Assembly: GCF_000269965.1 (NCBI RefSeq)
Contig: NC_017219.1
Coordinates: 1,364,001 to 1,428,000 of the forward strand
Direction: 5' to 3'
Length of the DNA: 64,000 nucleotides
DNA from: Bifidobacterium longum subsp. infantis ATCC 15697 = JCM 1222 = DSM 20088
Lineage (GTDB): Bacteria; Actinomycetota; Actinomycetes; Actinomycetales; Bifidobacteriaceae
Below the pieces are notes generated by a model. That model did no database searches and was not told the DNA's origin. It saw only the letters and a program-made list of their open reading frames with translations. The translations under genes were made by a program, and so were the position numbers. Shown here piece after piece: positions 18,217-26,551 of the stretch (positions are counted from its first letter, which is position 1; each line of letters begins with the position of its first letter).

Positions 18217-18882
18217 CTAGAACCCCGTGTCAGCGAACACGGAAGCCAATCCCATCGAATCCACGCGATCCCACACCATATCCGGGATCGTGACCGTCCG
18301 GCCGTCCGGCGCGACCACATGATCCGACCGATAGCGTCCCGCACGCGCGCAATCCATCAACGCGCACGCCACATCCGGCCCCGTCACACCCGGCATGAAC
18401 GCGGGCGACGCCCACACGCCCCACAACCCCGACAACGGGCCCACCGGCACAAGCCGAAGCGAATCGGCCTGCACGCGCGCCGGATCATGCTCCAGCAGGG
18501 CCAGCGTCCAGGCGCGCGCATCCAACCGGGCCATGCGCGCGCACCAGGCCAACGCCAGCGCGGACCAGCCCGCCCGGCGTACGCCCGCACGCTTCGCCAG
18601 CATGGACGCGAACATCATGCCCGACCCGTAGGCGGACACGTCGAACCCCAGCAGTCCCGCATGCCCGCGCGCCCACAGCCAATCATCCCGACCGGGCGGC
18701 GACGGCATGCCCACGTCGGGCAGACGCGAGGAGGGCGGCGCCCAGTCCAGCCAGGATGATTCCAGCAGGCCGGGCAGCAGCCGCGCGTCCATGCCATGGA
18801 TCCGGTTCGCCGCGTCCGCGATCCGAAGCAACGGCAGGTCGTCCGGTCCGGCCGTCATGTCGTCGAAACTGACGGTGATCAT
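18217..18882 (-). CDS. Hypothetical helical protein
   Basis: 221 residues from MITVSFDD, with GGAAGGGAAGG upstream; an alternative ATG lies at 18900. Alanine-, leucine- and tryptophan-rich helices (GWSALALAWCARMARLDARAWTLALL) suggest a compact helical bundle, perhaps membrane-associated. A final beta-type segment has VVAPDGRTVTIPDMVWDRV. No domain recognised. A GCATAC lies 35 nt upstream of the chosen start, so this gene has a leader, unlike many neighbours. Confidence 0.6.
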   Translation of the reverse strand: MITVSFDDMTAGPDDLPLLRIADAANRIHGMDARLLPGLLESSWLDWAPPSSRLPDVGMPSPPGRDDWLWARGHAGLLGFDVSAYGSGMMFASMLAKRAGVRRAGWSALALAWCARMARLDARAWTLALLEHDPARVQADSLRLVPVGPLSGLWGVWASPAFMPGVTGPDVACALMDCARAGRYRSDHVVAPDGRTVTIPDMVWDRVDSMGLASVFADTGF

Positions 18883-18954
18883 GCACGCCTTCCCTTCCAT
18901 CGTCCCTTGCGGATCGGGTATGCGTCCCGCATGAAGGGGATATCCCGGCGTCCG

Positions 18955-19244
18955 GGCATGGAAACCATGCCGAAACCCGGTTTTTTGCAAGGAAAAACGA
19001 TCCCTCCCCTTGATGTGATGCTGTTTGGTGGTGTGGTTTTTGCCGTGGTGTGGTGTCCGTCATGTGTGTTCTTGGTGTCGGTGTCCTGTCTTTTTTCTTC
19101 TCTGATGGCTGATGGGATGGTGTCGTATCGTGTTTTCCTCTCCTGTTTTTTCTTCTTTTGCTCTTCTTTTCTTTTCCTTTTCTTTGTTTCCTTTTTTCGT
19201 TTTCGTCCGCGGCATGCGCCGGACGGCGCGCATGGCGCCCCCTG
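18955..19244. other. Gene-free T/G-rich then polypyrimidine tract
   Basis: About 290 bp with composition unlike the rest: first G/T-rich (GGTGGTGTGGTTTTTGCC), then almost pure T/C from about 19130 to 19205 (CTTCTTTTGCTCTTCTTTTC). Read on the minus strand it is a long A/G tract. No repeat family, hairpin or start motif is evident. It could form a triplex or unwinding element, act as an upstream leader, or be a relic. Lysine-rich minus-strand frames here are compositional. Confidence 0.5.
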
Positions 19245-20183
19245 TCAGCGGGCGCGCCTGGATTCGCGGATGATGCTGGACACGCCCTGGAACAGTCCGG
19301 TGAGGAACCGGATCCAGGCCTGGCGCATGCGCGGGTCGGCGGCCGGGCGTCGTGGCCTGTCCGCGTCGTCGGATCGCCTGGGCGGTTCCGGTTCCGTGTC
19401 GGGTCGGGGTTCATGCGGGTGCGTGTCTTCGCGTGCGGGCGGCCTGTCGGCGGGGCGTGGGGGGGGGAGCGGCGGATCGTCGTGGACGACATGCCATCGT
19501 TCGTCGGCCGCCTGTTCGATGCAGGCTCCGTCGGGGAGATGCGCGATGTTCGATTCGGTCCGGTAGGAGCGGCGTGCGTGGGTCGTGTCGTCCACGCATT
19601 CGACGTGGGTTTCGTTCCCTGTGCGGCTGACGCGTGTGGGCGTGTATGAGCGTCGGATGTCGAGGTGGGCGGCGCAGTCTTCGGCGATCAGGTCCGTGTC
19701 CACGGGGTGCGGCCAGACGGGGCGTGTGTCCGGCATGGCGTCGGCGGGCGGGTTCGTGCCGGTCGTCTCCCAGGGGTCGGGTCGGGGGATGATGACGCAC
19801 GCGCGGTCCTTGAACAGGGGTGTGGCGTGGCTGCGGATCCAATCGTGGTCGTGCATGTGCACGGCGAGCATGCGGCGCGTGTCCTCGTCCGCGTGGGTGA
19901 GGATGACGAGCCGTTGGAGGCGTATGTCGTCGCGTCCGTAGCGCATGTCGATGGCCTGCTGGGGAATGGTGTGTTCGCCGAACCGCCATGCGATGTCGCC
20001 GGGGGCTGGGGCGGGCATGGTCCGGGCGAGGCGTTCGAGTTCCATGAGTTCGATGCGGTCTGGCGGTTCGGGCGGACGGACGTCGGGATCGGGTCCGGCG
20101 CCCGTCCCTGGCTCGAATGTTCCGGCCACGCCTTGGGGCAGGCCCTTCGGCCTGTGGCTCCGGTTGTTCCTGTCTGTGCTCAT
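19245..20183 (-). CDS. Tagged protein with proline-rich linker
   Basis: 312 residues. Tag at residues 4-23 (LPQG subtype). The middle is alpha/beta (LQRLVILTHADEDTRRMLAV, ACVIIPRPDPWE) and contains many His, Asp and Cys residues (HMHDHDW, ECVDDTTHARR). The end is proline/arginine/glutamate-rich and disordered, closing with an amphipathic helix (IRFLTGLFQGVSSIIRESRR). No family recognised. The last helix might touch a membrane. It is the downstream gene of a leftward set starting at 21304. Confidence 0.72.
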   Translation of the reverse strand: MSTDRNNRSHRPKGLPQGVAGTFEPGTGAGPDPDVRPPEPPDRIELMELERLARTMPAPAPGDIAWRFGEHTIPQQAIDMRYGRDDIRLQRLVILTHADEDTRRMLAVHMHDHDWIRSHATPLFKDRACVIIPRPDPWETTGTNPPADAMPDTRPVWPHPVDTDLIAEDCAAHLDIRRSYTPTRVSRTGNETHVECVDDTTHARRSYRTESNIAHLPDGACIEQAADERWHVVHDDPPLPPPRPADRPPAREDTHPHEPRPDTEPEPPRRSDDADRPRRPAADPRMRQAWIRFLTGLFQGVSSIIRESRRAR

Positions 20184-20198
20184 GCGGTGCGCCTATGC
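20184..20198 (-). promoter_or_regulatory. Start-associated GCATAG motif overlapping an upstream stop codon
   Basis: GCATAG (minus, 20193-20198) is 9 nt before ATG 20183. Its TAG is the stop codon of the 20193-20534 gene. Confidence 0.6.
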
Positions 20199-20534
20199 GT
20201 ATGGGCTGGGGATGGGATGGTTGGGGATGCGTGTCGCCACCCGGGTCCAGGGCGCGTCGCGTTCGAGCGGCGTGGCGGCCACGCCTTGGATGGGGCGCAG
20301 GCCGGTCCGGTCGCGTATCCACAATGTGTTCGGCCGGTCGGCGTCATGGTAGATGCCGTAGCCCATGGTGGCGGGCGCGTCCAGGGGGTCGCCGAACCCG
20401 GTGATGAGACGGGTGTCGTCGCCGTGGATCAGGTAGTGGCGGCCCTGCCTGTTGCGGACGATCATGCTCGCATGATCGGGTTCGAACAGGACGTTTTGGA
20501 CGCGTCGGCTCCGGTATTGCATGCGTGGCTTCAT
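20193..20534 (-). CDS. Small hypothetical protein
   Basis: 113 residues starting MKPRMQYRSRR. Beta-rich (ASMIVRNRQGRHYLIHGDDT; TLWIRDRTGLRPIQG), basic, no membrane segment. It starts 4 nt inside the end of the upstream amidohydrolase-like gene (ATGA overlap), so translation is coupled. The stop TAG forms part of the next gene's GCATAG motif. Function unknown. Confidence 0.65.
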   Translation of the reverse strand: MKPRMQYRSRRVQNVLFEPDHASMIVRNRQGRHYLIHGDDTRLITGFGDPLDAPATMGYGIYHDADRPNTLWIRDRTGLRPIQGVAATPLERDAPWTRVATRIPNHPIPSPYA

Positions 20535-21304
20535 GCGCGTCCCCTTGTGGCGCGTGCGATCGCGTCGGCGATGTCATGGCGTGCCACGGGGTCGGCGGCC
20601 GTGTCCCATCGGGTTTCGACCATGATGCTGGCGAGACGTATGTCGTGTATCCCGTCGGGGGTGATGGCGCCCCGGTGTGCGGTGTTGACGCCGACGGTGA
20701 GGCCGCGGCCCATGAGGAGCGCGGCGGCGCGTGCCCCGATCGCCCGAGATGCGGGATCGTTGTTGTGGCCGATGATGGTCTGGGTGCGCGGCTGGTCGGC
20801 GTGCAGTTCGAATGGGTGCGGTTCCCCGGGGTAGGTGTGGACGTCGATGATCGTGCATCGTCCGTACGTGTCGAGCATGGTCCGGCATATGGTGTCGAGC
20901 ATGCGGTGCCATGGCGTGTACAGGAGGCGGAACCGTTGTCCGCGTTCCCTCATGCCGGGTGCCTGTCCGGGCTTGTAGAGGGGATGCCCGTCGATGTCGC
21001 GTGTGGGGATGGCGCCCATGCCGGCCTTGTTCATCTCCTCCCGGTCGTCGGGGTATCGTTCCGGGTCGCACCACATGCGGGTCGTGTGGTCGAGCATGAT
21101 GGTCGCGTGGAGTCGGGCGGCGATCATGAGGCCGAGCGTGTCCGCATGCCGGTCTCGTACCTGTTCGCATGTCTGGTCGAACGCTTCCGCGTCCGCCAGG
21201 CGGGTGCGGTCGAACCCGTCGGGGACGAGCCGGCCCGCGTGCGGCGTGTGGACGAGCATGGGCGTCGTGCCCTGCCGGATTTCGAAGAGTGGCTTGTCGT
21301 TCAT
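20531..21304 (-). CDS. N-formylglutamate amidohydrolase family protein
   Basis: 257 residues. Family landmarks visible: TPHAGRLVP near residues 19-27, DHTTRMWCDPERYPDD around 72-87 with conserved metal-site Asp/Glu, an Arg/Asp block (AIPTRDIDG), and IIDVHTYP near 147-154, where family members have the D-x-H metal ligands. The family hydrolyses N-formyl or N-carbamoyl amides; related domains also act on peptidoglycan-like amides. Why a mobile element carries it is unclear. GCATAG lies 11 nt before the ATG, back to back with the motif for the 21354 gene. Confidence 0.75.
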   Translation of the reverse strand: MNDKPLFEIRQGTTPMLVHTPHAGRLVPDGFDRTRLADAEAFDQTCEQVRDRHADTLGLMIAARLHATIMLDHTTRMWCDPERYPDDREEMNKAGMGAIPTRDIDGHPLYKPGQAPGMRERGQRFRLLYTPWHRMLDTICRTMLDTYGRCTIIDVHTYPGEPHPFELHADQPRTQTIIGHNNDPASRAIGARAAALLMGRGLTVGVNTAHRGAITPDGIHDIRLASIMVETRWDTAADPVARHDIADAIARATRGRA

Positions 21305-21353
21305 GATGGTTCCGGCTATGCGTCCCGGACGGCATGGCGCATAGGGGCCGTGT
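21305..21353. promoter_or_regulatory. Divergent pair of start-associated GCATAG motifs
   Basis: Minus-strand GCATAG 21316-21321 serves ATG 21304; plus-strand GCATAG 21339-21344 serves ATG 21354. Only 49 bp separate the two start codons, leaving no room for long leaders. Confidence 0.65.
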
Positions 21354-21650
21354 ATGAGCATTCTCGACATCGGCACGGCCGGCTGGCGCGCGTTCTGGAG
21401 TTCCGTGACCGCGCCGGGCGCGTTCGGCGTGTACTTCATCGTCCTCATGGTCGCGCTCCTCGTGGGCTTCGCGTTCAACCGCACCCAGTCCGCGTTCTCC
21501 ATGGGCCTGCGCGTCCTCGCATTGCTCCTGTCCGCGATCATGATCATGGGCGTGCTCGGCGTGCTCGGCCTGAACATGACCGGATTGACGCCCATGATCA
21601 ACTGGCTGCTCGAACAGGTGCAGGCCCCCGTCTACATCCCGGAGGCGTGA
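21354..21650 (+). CDS. Small membrane protein of the transfer region
   Basis: 98 residues with two clear membrane helices (VYFIVLMVALLVGFAF at ~27-42; LRVLALLLSAIMIMGVLGVLG at ~52-72) and an amphipathic tail. No family recognised. It is immediately upstream (2 nt) of a secreted nuclease gene and begins the rightward set that also includes a tagged gene. Might be a channel or anchoring subunit. Confidence 0.65.
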   Translation: MSILDIGTAGWRAFWSSVTAPGAFGVYFIVLMVALLVGFAFNRTQSAFSMGLRVLALLLSAIMIMGVLGVLGLNMTGLTPMINWLLEQVQAPVYIPEA

Positions 21651-21652
21651 CC

Positions 21653-22582
21653 ATGCGGCGTGGCGATGGGGGAGGCCCGTTCCGGCGGTTGCTGTCCATG
21701 ATCGCGACCATGGTCATGGTGGGCGTGCTCGTCGTCGTGCTCGTCTCCTCGGGAGGCTGGCGGACCGTGTCCGAGACGTTCGGCATCGGGAACCCGGACG
21801 CGTCCACGGCCGCATTGACCGAACCGAGGAAGGGGGATGCGGGACGCAACCCGGACGCCAAAAGCCTGTCGGGCCTGCTCTCCCTGTTCGGCGTCCATAC
21901 GGGCGGGGAGGCGGACGCGGGGGCGAAGGACACGGGGAAAACCCCGGACACGGCCCCGACGGGGGATGCGGCCGCATGGCGGACCCAGTTGGACGCGGCC
22001 GGCCGGATAGGCACGGCGAACGCCAGGCCGGGCGGCTACGACCGTGAGACGCGGTTCGGCGGCTGGGCGCCGTCCGGCTGCGGGAAGGCGACCACGAGGG
22101 ACACGATCCTCGCCCGCGACCTGACCGGCGTGAAAAAGGACTCCTCATGCCGGGTCGTGTCGGGCACGCTGCACGACCCGTACACGGGCGGGACCATCGG
22201 GTTCAGACGGGGCGTGAAGACGAGCGCCGACGTGCAGATCGACCACGTGGTGTCCCTGTACGACGCTTGGGCGTCCGGCGCCCGCGACTGGGACCAGGCG
22301 AAACGCGTCGAATACGCGAACGATCCGGACGTGCTCCTCGCCTCGGACGGGCCGGCGAACATGGCGAAGGGGAGCGGCATCGACGTGAACGGACGATCCG
22401 AATACCTGACGCAGCATACGGGCGCACCCGACATCTGGATGCCGGACAACAAGGCGTACCGGTGCGACTACATGGCGAAAAGGGTGTCGATCAAGGCCAA
22501 GTACGGGCTGACGATGACCGCTCGAGAGAAACAGCAGACCATCACCTACCTCGCGCAATGCGTGGCGGGCAAAAACCAGTAG
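21653..22582 (+). CDS. Secreted or membrane-anchored DUF1524/GmrSD-type HNH nuclease
   Basis: 309 residues. An N-terminal membrane anchor or signal (residues ~14-33, LLSMIATMVMVGVLVVVLV), a polar Thr/Asp-rich linker, then the DUF1524-type domain. It has a C in APSGCGKATTRD and another in SSCRVVSG, DPYTG, and the HNH core QIDHVVSL with D197-H198, followed by LASDGPANMAKG. Such extracellular nucleases in Actinobacteria degrade DNA outside the membrane. Here it could process donor or recipient DNA, or attack competitors. The tagged gene follows 16 nt downstream. Confidence 0.85.
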   Translation: MRRGDGGGPFRRLLSMIATMVMVGVLVVVLVSSGGWRTVSETFGIGNPDASTAALTEPRKGDAGRNPDAKSLSGLLSLFGVHTGGEADAGAKDTGKTPDTAPTGDAAAWRTQLDAAGRIGTANARPGGYDRETRFGGWAPSGCGKATTRDTILARDLTGVKKDSSCRVVSGTLHDPYTGGTIGFRRGVKTSADVQIDHVVSLYDAWASGARDWDQAKRVEYANDPDVLLASDGPANMAKGSGIDVNGRSEYLTQHTGAPDIWMPDNKAYRCDYMAKRVSIKAKYGLTMTAREKQQTITYLAQCVAGKNQ

Positions 22583-22598
22583 CAAAGGAGATTCGACC

Positions 22599-23468
22599 AT
22601 GGTCATGGACAGGAACAACAGGAGCCACAAGCCGAAGGGCACACCCGACGGCGGCAGATTCGAGACGGGGGACACGGGCGGCGCGTCGGGTGACGTGGCC
22701 GCGCCCGGCATGGATCCGGCCACGTGCCTGACCGTCCGGGGGTTTGACGATGCGAACCGGCGCATGGACGGATGGTACGGGCGGCTGGCGGGCCTGGAGA
22801 AGTCGGGCGATGACCACGATATCCGGAGGATACGCGGATGGTCGGCCGCGTTCGACCGATGGCAGAGAATCCACGGGGACGAGGTGGGCGCGTTCGTCGC
22901 CCGGCGCGGCGATCTGATCTCGTCGGACAGGGAGGCGGCCGCGTTCATGCTCGCCCGCCGCGACGTGCTTCGCAAGACGTACCCCGAATTCGGCGAGCTC
23001 GACCGGCGGGTCGACGGGGAGATCCGCAGGCTCGAACGGGAGCCGAAACCGTCGAGGGAGTACGTGGACGCGATCGACGCGTTCGAATCCTACAGCAGGA
23101 CCCATGCGGACGAGATCGCCGCATACGAGGAGAAGCGCGGCAAGGAGCTGTCAAGCGCCAGGGAGGCGGCCGCCTACATGCTCGCCAAGGCCGGGCTTCT
23201 CAACGAGTCGATCAGGCGGGGCAACATGCTCGCCTTGGCGGACGAGCATGACTGGGGGGCGTTGGGCGACCGGATCGCGGAGGGGGATGGCGCGCAACAG
23301 TATTCCCATGCGCTCGCCGGCCGTTACGGGCTCGATCCGGAACAGGAGCGGATCCTCATGGAGGACACGGACGCGCATCTCGGCGAGGAAAGAGACCCGG
23401 GACAGGCGGCTCGGGAGATGGACCGGCGCTACCGTCTCGCCGCCCGGCTGCTCGGCAACATCGACTGA
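22599..23468 (+). CDS. Tagged protein with internal repeat
   Basis: 289 residues. Tag at 4-19 (TPDGG subtype), ribosome site AAAGGAG. The body is helical and charged and contains a duplicated ~40-residue unit: IHGDEVGAFVARRGD...SSDREAAAFMLARR and THADEIAAYEEKRGK...SSAREAAAYMLAKA. The likely fold is a helical bundle or coiled coil; no catalytic motif. It follows the HNH nuclease gene closely, so an accessory or immunity role is possible, but nothing in the sequence proves it. Confidence 0.78.
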   Translation: MVMDRNNRSHKPKGTPDGGRFETGDTGGASGDVAAPGMDPATCLTVRGFDDANRRMDGWYGRLAGLEKSGDDHDIRRIRGWSAAFDRWQRIHGDEVGAFVARRGDLISSDREAAAFMLARRDVLRKTYPEFGELDRRVDGEIRRLEREPKPSREYVDAIDAFESYSRTHADEIAAYEEKRGKELSSAREAAAYMLAKAGLLNESIRRGNMLALADEHDWGALGDRIAEGDGAQQYSHALAGRYGLDPEQERILMEDTDAHLGEERDPGQAAREMDRRYRLAARLLGNID

Positions 23469-23488
23469 CGGGAAAGGGGATTGGGGGA

Positions 23489-23668
23489 ATGGCTCAGCTG
23501 ATCATCGGCGGCGAATGCACGACCCTGCGGGAGACGGACCCGGACACGCTCGCGCTCATGGCCGTGCATGCGGCCAGGAAACGCGGCGTGAGGGCCGCGC
23601 TCGCGGACGACCGGGGACGCAAGGTCCTCATCGTCCTGCCCGCCGGCCCGTTGGGACCCGCCATCTAG
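23489..23668 (+). CDS. Small hypothetical protein (59 residues)
   Basis: ATG at 23489 with GGAAAGGGG 8-16 nt upstream; stop TAG 23666-23668. The product is short, with a beta-alpha-beta look (MAQLIIGGE; DTLALMAVHAARKRGVRAAL; KVLIVLPAGP) and codon use like its neighbours (high GC3). It lies 20 nt after the tagged gene, probably in the same transcript. Function unknown. Confidence 0.6.
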   Translation: MAQLIIGGECTTLRETDPDTLALMAVHAARKRGVRAALADDRGRKVLIVLPAGPLGPAI

Positions 23669-23687
23669 AAGACTTCGGGGATGCGGG

Positions 23688-23868
23688 TCAGCATATGCTC
23701 CCGCATCCACTGCTAGACGGTTCTCGGTCATCTGGCTCGCAGCAACGGACCAGCCGGTCGCCGAACCCGCGTCTGAGCGCCGGATCCAGGCCGATCACGC
23801 CGATTCCCGCAGTGAACGTGCCGGCGACATGCTGGGGCAGCCCCTTGGACTGTCTGTCCTGACATCCA
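23688..23868 (-). pseudogene. Relic of a tagged gene
   Basis: One minus-strand frame reads QDRQSKGLPQHVAGTFTAG before stopping at 23688, clearly the LPQG tag with several residues lost and no usable start in frame. The ATGs nearby are in the two other frames. The remaining ~40 codons have no recognisable domain. It shows that the tag family is subject to turnover. Confidence 0.6.
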
Positions 23869-23943
23869 TTCTAACCGTTGCCGACGGCATGCGTCCCCGC
23901 GGGGGCCGCCATGCTTCCGCGCCGGATCGGCGACGGAACGCAT

Positions 23944-24663
23944 CTAATAGTGGATGTACTGGTATTCGTGCGTCTGTTTCGCCTCGATGGCGCGTCGGAA
24001 CGGGCCGACCTGCCCGTTCACGTTCGCTTCGCTGATCTCGATGGAACCGTCGCCGTTGACCTTCTCCACGATGGCGACGTGCCCCCATGCGTTGTTGACC
24101 TGCGCGGGAGTGAACACGATCACATCCCCCTGCCGGGGGGTGTCGTCCACCCAATAGCCGAGCGCCTTGGCGGAATCGGCCCACATGCCGCCATCGCCCA
24201 GCCGGCTGCCGACCGGCAATCCCAGTTGCGTGCGCCGCACGTACGCCCACCATGTGCATTGCCCGTACGCGTATGTGTTGCCCGTGTCGCCGGTCGCATG
24301 GTCCGGATCGAATCCGGCCGGCGTCCGGTCCTCGTCGCGCCCGTTGATCAGGTCGCGGACCACTGGATTGTCCGCGTGGATGATGGTGAGCCTGCCCTTC
24401 GGCCGGTCGCCCATATCCCATGTGCCGTCCGCCGTCAGGTCCGTGCGCGTCCGGTCGCGGTCCGCGGCGGGGAACGGGTCGGGACGGCCCTTCACGCCGA
24501 TCGAGGCGCGGACCGTCGTGTCCGCCGTCGCGGGCGCGGGGTTCGCGAGCCATGCGCCCATGCCCGATGCCGCGAGTGCGAACAGGAGGAGCAGGGCGAT
24601 ATGCCGCTGCCTGGCGCGCCCGCGCCGCAGTCTGGTCCGGTCCCGTCTCGTGTCCGCCGTCAT
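23944..24663 (-). CDS. Secreted CHAP-domain peptidoglycan hydrolase
   Basis: 239 residues. Signal or membrane helix at about 21-45 (HIALLLLFALAASGMGAWL). The C-terminal CHAP domain has catalytic C136 (YGQCTWWAY), H195 (GHVAIVEKV) and a following acidic/Asn residue in ISEANVNGQ. Short tail. In Gram-positive conjugation systems a CHAP or NlpC/P60 enzyme opens the wall locally for the channel (as ORF14/TcpG in Tn916 and pCW3). It sits 38 nt downstream of the TcpC-like gene. Start with GGGAGGA ribosome site; a GCATAC lies 25 nt upstream. Confidence 0.88.
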   Translation of the reverse strand: MTADTRRDRTRLRRGRARQRHIALLLLFALAASGMGAWLANPAPATADTTVRASIGVKGRPDPFPAADRDRTRTDLTADGTWDMGDRPKGRLTIIHADNPVVRDLINGRDEDRTPAGFDPDHATGDTGNTYAYGQCTWWAYVRRTQLGLPVGSRLGDGGMWADSAKALGYWVDDTPRQGDVIVFTPAQVNNAWGHVAIVEKVNGDGSIEISEANVNGQVGPFRRAIEAKQTHEYQYIHY

Positions 24664-24701
24664 GTCCGTCCTCCCATGCCGGATCCGGGTATGCGTTCCG
24701 T

Positions 24702-25715
24702 TCACCGCGAGCCGTCCCCCGATCCGGAGACGTCCGATCCGCCGGAGGCTTCCGAAGGCGCGCCCGTGTCCCCCGATCCGGAGGCGGGGCGGGCGCCGGG
24801 CGCCCGGTTCCCATGCTCCCTGAGGGTCGCGCCCGTGCCGGGAGCCCCCCAGGCGAGGATGCGCGGCGTGCCGTCCGGGTCGGCGACCAGCAGGTCGTAC
24901 GAGTATTGGGATTGGGCGGCCGAACCGTCGCCCGCGTCCGCGTGCGCGACGGTGACGGTGACCCTGAGCGCCGCCCGGTCCGATTTGCGTTCGTTGCGGT
25001 CCACGTTCCCCTTGTCCAGGTAGGCGCCCCCGTCGATGGTGGCCGCCGTCACCGACCCGAGCCCTTGCGCCCGATACCAGGCGTTCGGGTCGGGATCGTT
25101 GACGAGCACGGTCAGCATGTCCGAATCGGAGCCCATGAACGCGTCCGCCCATTTGCGCACGGTCGTGTCCAGCATGTCGGACGCGGTCAATTGTCCGAGC
25201 GTGTCCTTCCACATGCCCGTATCGCCCTTGTCGTCCGCGCCCGCCAGGTCGAGGCGTTCCACGCTCGGCCAGCCGGACAGGCGCCCGTCGGGCGTGATCG
25301 TGGTCCTGACCCGCCACCAGCCGTTCGCGGAGTCCACGATCAGCGTGTTCACGCTCAATGTCATGTCCCTGGACCCGTCCGACACGGTGGCGTGGGATTG
25401 TCCGTTCCAGCTGACGATCCGCGCGTCCGCGCCCAACGCGCCCTTGGCGAGCCATTGCTCCGTCAGCGCCCATGATTCGACGCGTCCCGCGGGATCGAGG
25501 TCCGTGGCGGGGGCGGGTTTCGACGCGGCGGGCGGGTTTGACATGAGGTAGGCGACGATCAGGAGCAGCATGATCGCGATCCACCGCTGCCATTTGAGCA
25601 GCCGCAGGCCGGTGAGGCGGAACGCGCGCCTCGAGAACTGGCGGTCCGGGTCGCCGTCGCGTTTCGGGTCGGGGGCGCGCCAGCCCGCGTCCTCGTCGAT
25701 TCTTTTCCTTCGCAT
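24702..25715 (-). CDS. TcpC-like conjugation channel protein
   Basis: 337 residues. Basic cytoplasmic N-terminus, a single membrane helix at about 42-60 (WIAIMLLLIVAYLM), then an extracellular region of two NTF2/VirB8-like domains: a first with LSVNTLIVDSANGWWRVR, a second with RAALRVTVTVAHAD and YDLLVADPDG. A disordered Ser/Gly-rich tail follows. The layout is that of TcpC/ORF13 of pCW3 and Tn916. It forms a divergent pair with the plus-strand channel genes across a perfect palindrome and is followed by the CHAP hydrolase. Confidence 0.75.
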   Translation of the reverse strand: MRRKRIDEDAGWRAPDPKRDGDPDRQFSRRAFRLTGLRLLKWQRWIAIMLLLIVAYLMSNPPAASKPAPATDLDPAGRVESWALTEQWLAKGALGADARIVSWNGQSHATVSDGSRDMTLSVNTLIVDSANGWWRVRTTITPDGRLSGWPSVERLDLAGADDKGDTGMWKDTLGQLTASDMLDTTVRKWADAFMGSDSDMLTVLVNDPDPNAWYRAQGLGSVTAATIDGGAYLDKGNVDRNERKSDRAALRVTVTVAHADAGDGSAAQSQYSYDLLVADPDGTPRILAWGAPGTGATLREHGNRAPGARPASGSGDTGAPSEASGGSDVSGSGDGSR

Positions 25716-25753
25716 GATGCGGCCCCCTATGCCGCATAGGGGGCCGCATCATG
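25713..25753. promoter_or_regulatory. Perfect 20-bp inverted repeat carrying two start motifs
   Basis: Arms 25713-25732 and 25734-25753 are exact reverse complements around one base, each containing GCATAG and ATG with the same 11-nt spacing. The left arm starts the TcpC-like gene. The right ATG (25751) begins a short frame leading into the 25779 gene. This is the clearest symmetric example of the start motif. Confidence 0.8.
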
Positions 25754-25778
25754 ACGTCGGAAGGAAAGGATGGAAGCC

Positions 25779-26132
25779 ATGCGAAGCGTGGAAGTCGCCG
25801 CCGCACCCCAGATCGTGCAGCCCATCAGGGACGGCGTGTCGAAGCTGTGCGGTTTCGTGACGGGCAACGCGGCGCTCGCGACCCTGCTCGTCCTGGTCGG
25901 CGCGGGCGTGATCATCACCTGCGTCGTGCTGCTCGTCCTGCGTAAATGGTGGCCGTCCACGCAGATCGGGCAGGCGTTGCAGGGGGGAGGCACGATCGGA
26001 TGGTGCTGCGCGGGCATCACGTTCGGCCTGTGCGGCATCCTGCCCTCCCAGATCCTCCCGTTCGTCGCCGGGCTGGTCGCCATGCTGTTCCAGATCGTGT
26101 TGAACATCATCGCCCAGGTGTTCGGACTGTAG
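25779..26132 (+). CDS. Small three-helix membrane protein of the transfer channel
   Basis: 117 residues from MRSVEVAA (an upstream ATG at 25770 is possible; the GGAAGGAAAGG site fits 25779 better). Helices at about 30-50 (ALATLLVLVGAGVIITCVVLLVL), 65-82 (GWCCAGITFGLCGIL) and 88-110 (FVAGLVAMLFQIVLNIIAQVF). It could be a pilin-like VirB2 analogue or a small channel subunit. The membrane nature is certain; the family is not. Followed after 4 nt by another membrane gene. Confidence 0.65.
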   Translation: MRSVEVAAAPQIVQPIRDGVSKLCGFVTGNAALATLLVLVGAGVIITCVVLLVLRKWWPSTQIGQALQGGGTIGWCCAGITFGLCGILPSQILPFVAGLVAMLFQIVLNIIAQVFGL

Positions 26133-26136
26133 GATC

Positions 26137-26532
26137 ATGCTGTTCGATCTGACGTCGGTCAGCGGCCAGCGCGTCTCGCAGGTCGACGAACTGCATCTGG
26201 GCGGACGCCAATGGGTGTCCAGCACGAACCTGTTCATCGCCGCGACGGGCGCGGTGGCGGGCGCGGTGCTCGCCACGCTCGTACGCGTCCTGCCGGCCGC
26301 CGCCGGCCAATGGTGGCCGTACCTGCTGATCCCCGCGGGCATGACGGCCGCGCTCGTCCTGTTCGTCCGCCGGCGCAGCGTGGCAGGGGAGCGCAACATG
26401 CGGCGCATCGACCGGATCATGGCGCGCCGGCACGGCATGGATGGACGGTTCGTCCGTCCGGGAAGCCTCGAACCGTACGATCCGGGCGGCTATGAGCTCA
26501 TCGAATTCCACGACCACGTGATCGACCGCTGA
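26137..26532 (+). CDS. TcpE/PrgI/VirB3-like two-helix membrane protein
   Basis: 131 residues: a short N-terminal beta segment, two membrane helices (TNLFIAATGAVAGAVLATLV at ~30-50 and YLLIPAGMTAALVLFV at ~63-79), then a basic and acidic cytoplasmic tail. This shape matches small inner-membrane subunits (TcpE, PrgI or VirB3) that accompany VirB4 ATPases. Gene order (next is VirB6-like) supports the role. Exact family not decided. Confidence 0.6.
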   Translation: MLFDLTSVSGQRVSQVDELHLGGRQWVSSTNLFIAATGAVAGAVLATLVRVLPAAAGQWWPYLLIPAGMTAALVLFVRRRSVAGERNMRRIDRIMARRHGMDGRFVRPGSLEPYDPGGYELIEFHDHVIDR

Positions 26533-26551
26533 CAACGAAGGAGGATCCCGC

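Noticed and set aside
19090..19300. Lysine/arginine-rich minus-strand frame (KENEKRKQRKGKEKK)
   Set aside because: Result of the polypyrimidine tract; no start motif or normal codon pattern.
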